A DNA stretch of 64,000 nt, taken from the NCBI GenBank assembly GCA_009929615.1, contig SAAB01000003.1, positions 57,997-121,996 on the forward strand, given 5' to 3'. Below are positions 62,022 through 64,000 of the stretch, piece after piece. Each line of letters begins with the position of its first letter. The first letter of the stretch is position 1. The notes under the pieces were generated by a model. That model was not told where the DNA came from, did no database searches, and was given only the letters and a program-made list of their open reading frames with translations. This stretch comes from Clostridia bacterium. Lineage in GTDB: Bacteria; Bacillota; Clostridia; Lachnospirales; Lachnospiraceae. The translations under genes were made by a program, and so were the position numbers.

Positions 62022-62246
62022 ATGAATTACCGACAAAATATGGCAAATTGCTGCCCGCCGGTATCCCGTCCGATACCAGCTCCGGCACCACCTGTCTGCG
62101 AAAATATCTGTGCCTATCCCATCGCCATGGCATATGTTCCAATACAAACCTTTCAGACGACCTACGAACTAAATAAAGCGCTGGAAGTCGGCACCATTTT
62201 TCCGGAACTTCATAAACCGTTCTGTGGAAAGAGGTGTGTGCGATGA
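62022..62246 (+). CDS. cotJA: Spore coat associated protein CotJA
   Basis: A 74-residue spore-coat protein. After a Pro- and Cys-rich start comes the family core MAYVPIQTFQTTYELNKALEVGTIFPELHKPF. In Bacillus the CotJ proteins are made in the mother cell under sigma E and assemble in the inner coat. GAAAGGAG precedes the ATG. Its stop overlaps the cotJB start (ATGA), so translation is coupled. Its presence marks the organism as a spore former. Confidence 0.93.
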   Translation: MNYRQNMANCCPPVSRPIPAPAPPVCENICAYPIAMAYVPIQTFQTTYELNKALEVGTIFPELHKPFCGKRCVR

Positions 62247-62554
62247 TGAATTTATGCAATCTGTCCCAATATCAGTTACTCGATTATATTAATAAAGTCA
62301 GCTTTGCCGTCGATGATATTCTTTTATTCCTCGATTCCCATCCGGATTGTCCGGAGGCTCTGGCTTATTTCCACGAACACAGCAAACTTCGAAAAGCAGC
62401 CCTTAAAGAATACGCTCGCCGATTCGGTCCTCTGACCATTGATACAGCGAATGATACCTCCAGCAGCTCCTGGGAATGGATTTATCAAAAATGGCCATGG
62501 GAAGGAGGCGGCTGTTCATGTGGAACTATGAAAAACGACTGCAGTATCCGGTAA
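62243..62554 (+). CDS. cotJB: Spore coat protein CotJB
   Basis: A 103-residue protein with the CotJB pattern: LLDYINKVSFAVDDILLFLDSHPDCPEAL, YFHEHSKLRKAALKEYARRFGPLTI and the terminal WIYQKWPWEGG. It binds CotJC in Bacillus. The ATG at 62243 has GAGGTG six bases upstream; the GTG at 62234 overlaps that site. Relatives end near PWEGG(C)C; here the frame continues about 14 residues (CSCGTMKNDCSIR) into cotJC, overlapping it by 37 bases. Confidence 0.92.
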   Translation: MMNLCNLSQYQLLDYINKVSFAVDDILLFLDSHPDCPEALAYFHEHSKLRKAALKEYARRFGPLTIDTANDTSSSSWEWIYQKWPWEGGGCSCGTMKNDCSIR

Positions 62555-63141
62555 ATATTACCCGGCCAAATGCCCAGATAGCCCAGATTATCCTGAGTCA
62601 ATATGGGGGCCCTGATGGCGAAATCAACGCCGCCCTGCGTTATCTGTCTCAGCGTTTCGCTATGACAAACCGCAAAGCTATGGGTATGCTGACAGATATT
62701 GGCACCGAGGAACTGGCCCATATGGAAATTGTTGCTACCATTGTCACTCAGCTGACAAAGGATTTATCTATGGAAGAACTCCAAAAATACGGATTTGATA
62801 AATATTACGTGGACCATACACTTGGTATCTGGCCTCAGGCTGCCGGCGGTATCCCAGTCAATGCCTGTGAATTCCAGTCCAAAGGCGACCCGATTACAGA
62901 CCTGTTTGAAGATTTGGCTGCCGAGCAAAAAGCCCGGGTAACCTACGATAATATTCTACGCCTGGTCAAGGATCCTGAAGTGGCTGACCCTATTCGTTTT
63001 TTACGGGCAAGAGAAGTTGTTCATTTCCAACGCTTCGGAGAAACCCTTCGGGCCGTTCAGGAAGATTTGAATTCTAAAAACTTCTATGCCTTTAACCCGG
63101 CTTTTGATGCACCGGTACCTTGTCCGCCATGTACTAAATAA
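62518..63141 (+). CDS. cotJC: Manganese catalase-type spore coat protein CotJC
   Basis: A 207-residue member of the Mn-catalase family found in spore coats; it may detoxify peroxide. The four-helix core shows GEINAALRYLSQRFA (Glu ligand), DIGTEELAHMEIVATIV (Glu and His) near residue 70, EDLAAEQKARVTYDNIL and REVVHFQRFGE (His) near 175, so the dimetal ligands are present. The ATG at 62518 has GGAGG nine bases upstream and matches the family start MWNYEKRLQYPV. The C-terminus ends in PVPCPPCTK. A terminator follows. Confidence 0.94.
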   Translation: MWNYEKRLQYPVNITRPNAQIAQIILSQYGGPDGEINAALRYLSQRFAMTNRKAMGMLTDIGTEELAHMEIVATIVTQLTKDLSMEELQKYGFDKYYVDHTLGIWPQAAGGIPVNACEFQSKGDPITDLFEDLAAEQKARVTYDNILRLVKDPEVADPIRFLRAREVVHFQRFGETLRAVQEDLNSKNFYAFNPAFDAPVPCPPCTK

Positions 63142-63146
63142 CCTTG

Positions 63147-63182
63147 AAACTGCCCCTGTATTCTACAGTGGGCAGTTTTTTA
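63147..63182 (+). terminator. Terminator of the cotJ operon
   Basis: AAACTGCCCCTGTA pairs with TACAGTGGGCAGTTT (one mismatch) and ends in six T, six bases after the cotJC stop. Confidence 0.9.
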
Positions 63183-63287
63183 TCATTAAAAAAATTGTAC
63201 TACTATTCGTGCAAATTGTATGGTATAGTATATTTTATAGCCGGTTAATTTGAAAAAAAACCACTTAAACACTTTGGGGAGAAACAG

Positions 63288-63875
63288 ATGTTATATCTTT
63301 GTACAGGAATACTGGCCTTTTTTTTATATTATATCTACGATTTAAACAGTGTTTGTTTTCATACACGCTTTTTTAAATCCTTTTTTACTATCGGAAGCCT
63401 GCTGCTTGCAGTATCTACTGTCAAGCTCATTTGGCGTGCCGCAAAATCAAGTCTTTTTAGCGAATTCTCCATCGTATCGTTATGTCTTGCATTTATTTTT
63501 CTTGCACTGCTTATTTATACATTATTCTTTGCACTTCCTTTTAAAAAAACATATGGACAGTCTGATTCACTTCCTTCGGTGGTTCACACGACAGGCATGT
63601 ATGCCATTTGCCGCCACCCAGGGGTCTTGTGGTTATCAGGCTTTTATTTTTGTACGGCTTTATCTTTTCAAAGCCTGCTGCTTTGGGCCGCTGCCCTTAT
63701 TTTCAGCCTGCTCGATATTATTTATGTCATTCTGCAGGACTACTATATTTTCCCAAAACAATTTGAGGGGTATGCCCAATATAAAGATTTAGCCCCTTTT
63801 CTTTTACCAAACTCGAAAAGTCTGCAACGTGCTGCAAAAACGTGGAGAATAGGAGATACTTATCATGAAATTTGA
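63288..63875 (+). CDS. Membrane protein resembling isoprenylcysteine methyltransferases
   Basis: A 195-residue integral membrane protein with about five hydrophobic segments. Near residue 103 it has YAICRHPGVLWLSGFYF, which matches the RHP-type motif of ICMT/PEMT methyltransferases and NnrU-like proteins, and near the end a partly matching FEGYAQYKDLAPFLLP. Those enzymes use SAM to methylate lipids or prenylated groups, but the catalytic C-terminal motif here is not clearly complete, so enzyme activity is uncertain. GGGGAG precedes the ATG. It overlaps a following small frame by 11 bases. Confidence 0.68.
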   Translation: MLYLCTGILAFFLYYIYDLNSVCFHTRFFKSFFTIGSLLLAVSTVKLIWRAAKSSLFSEFSIVSLCLAFIFLALLIYTLFFALPFKKTYGQSDSLPSVVHTTGMYAICRHPGVLWLSGFYFCTALSFQSLLLWAAALIFSLLDIIYVILQDYYIFPKQFEGYAQYKDLAPFLLPNSKSLQRAAKTWRIGDTYHEI

Positions 63876-63945
63876 TCGAAAGCTAAAAGAACATTATAAA
63901 GAAGATAGGGTCAATCATTTTTTTCGTGGGATTGCCACCACGTAA
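63865..63945 (+). CDS. Short 26-residue frame, possibly the start of a disrupted gene
   Basis: A frame with a good ribosome site (AGGAGA, eight bases upstream) that begins MKFDRKLKEHYKEDRVNHFF and ends RGIATT then TAA. It overlaps the preceding gene by 11 bases, the pattern of coupled translation of a genuine next gene, yet it stops after 26 codons. The last 55 bases of the window give no continuation in the other two frames that I recognise. It may be a real small gene, a frameshifted gene or a gene interrupted near the window edge. Confidence 0.4.
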   Translation: MKFDRKLKEHYKEDRVNHFFRGIATT

Positions 63946-64000
63946 TGTATTGATTTGTTACGCCACCCTTGACCGGATGGAAAAGCAATGCTGTTCGTTT

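Overview
The window is a chromosomal segment of a low-to-moderate GC, spore-forming Gram-positive anaerobe, most likely a member of the Lachnospiraceae (Clostridia). Evidence: strong AGGAGG-type ribosome binding sites, TTGACA/TATAAT promoters, a cotJABC spore-coat operon, DUF1540, DUF951, DUF2804 and DUF3842 proteins, an ATP-type PEP carboxykinase, many lipoproteins, and no prophage, IS transposase or CRISPR array. Most genes lie on the minus strand.

Layout: 1-741, split altronate-dehydratase-type (UxaA) pair, cut by the window edge. 868-2342, rpsR-ssb-rpsF, DUF951 and tRNA-Thr(CGU). 2392-8123, DUF2804 protein, pyrimidine-nucleoside phosphorylase, SGNH hydrolase, L,D-transpeptidase, a 53-aa DUF1540 cysteine protein and an aldose-epimerase-like protein. 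8124-8480 has no protein gene but carries a promoter, a stable stem and a terminator, i.e. a candidate small RNA. 8481-10295, LysR regulator and CbiK-like chelatase. 10364-17886, a compact cell-surface polysaccharide operon: GT2 glycosyltransferase, ABC-2 permease, ABC ATPase, two GlfT2-like galactofuranosyltransferases and UDP-galactopyranose mutase, bounded by a consensus promoter and a strong terminator. 17883-22328, MBL-fold lipoprotein, tRNA-Pro(CGG), topoisomerase III and a YitT protein.

22379-29259 is a BMP-type nucleoside ABC importer plus an amidohydrolase/deaminase, divergent from an XRE-cupin regulator. 29318-31902 holds an AIM24 gene broken by a one-base frameshift, a lineage-specific protein and rsmA. 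32057-36204: metallophosphoesterase, TatD, LysR and a divergent two-gene chromate-type transporter. 36286-49731: metG, DUF885 lipoprotein, pckA, DtxR and MarR regulators, cysK, a phospholipase-C-like protein, GH25 lysozyme, LarA racemase, a three-repeat lipoprotein and citrate synthase.

50409-50690 is a noncoding repeat element with 65-bp tandem units inside an 18-bp inverted repeat. 50829-53070: RF3, DUF3842 and a small membrane protein. 53116-59260 looks like one long operon joining an amino-acid-type ABC importer to deoC-cdd-deoB and a CmpB-type membrane protein. 59373-64000: a 33-aa protein, aspartate kinase, lipid kinase, cotJABC, a membrane methyltransferase-like protein and a small ORF that ends abruptly near the edge.

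The genes largely describe carbohydrate and nucleoside scavenging, with a galactofuranose-containing surface glycan as the most distinctive pathway. I see no clear-cut new defence or mobile system. The least explained items are the RNA at 8287-8453, the repeat element at 50416-50680, and the small proteins missed by usual length cut-offs.
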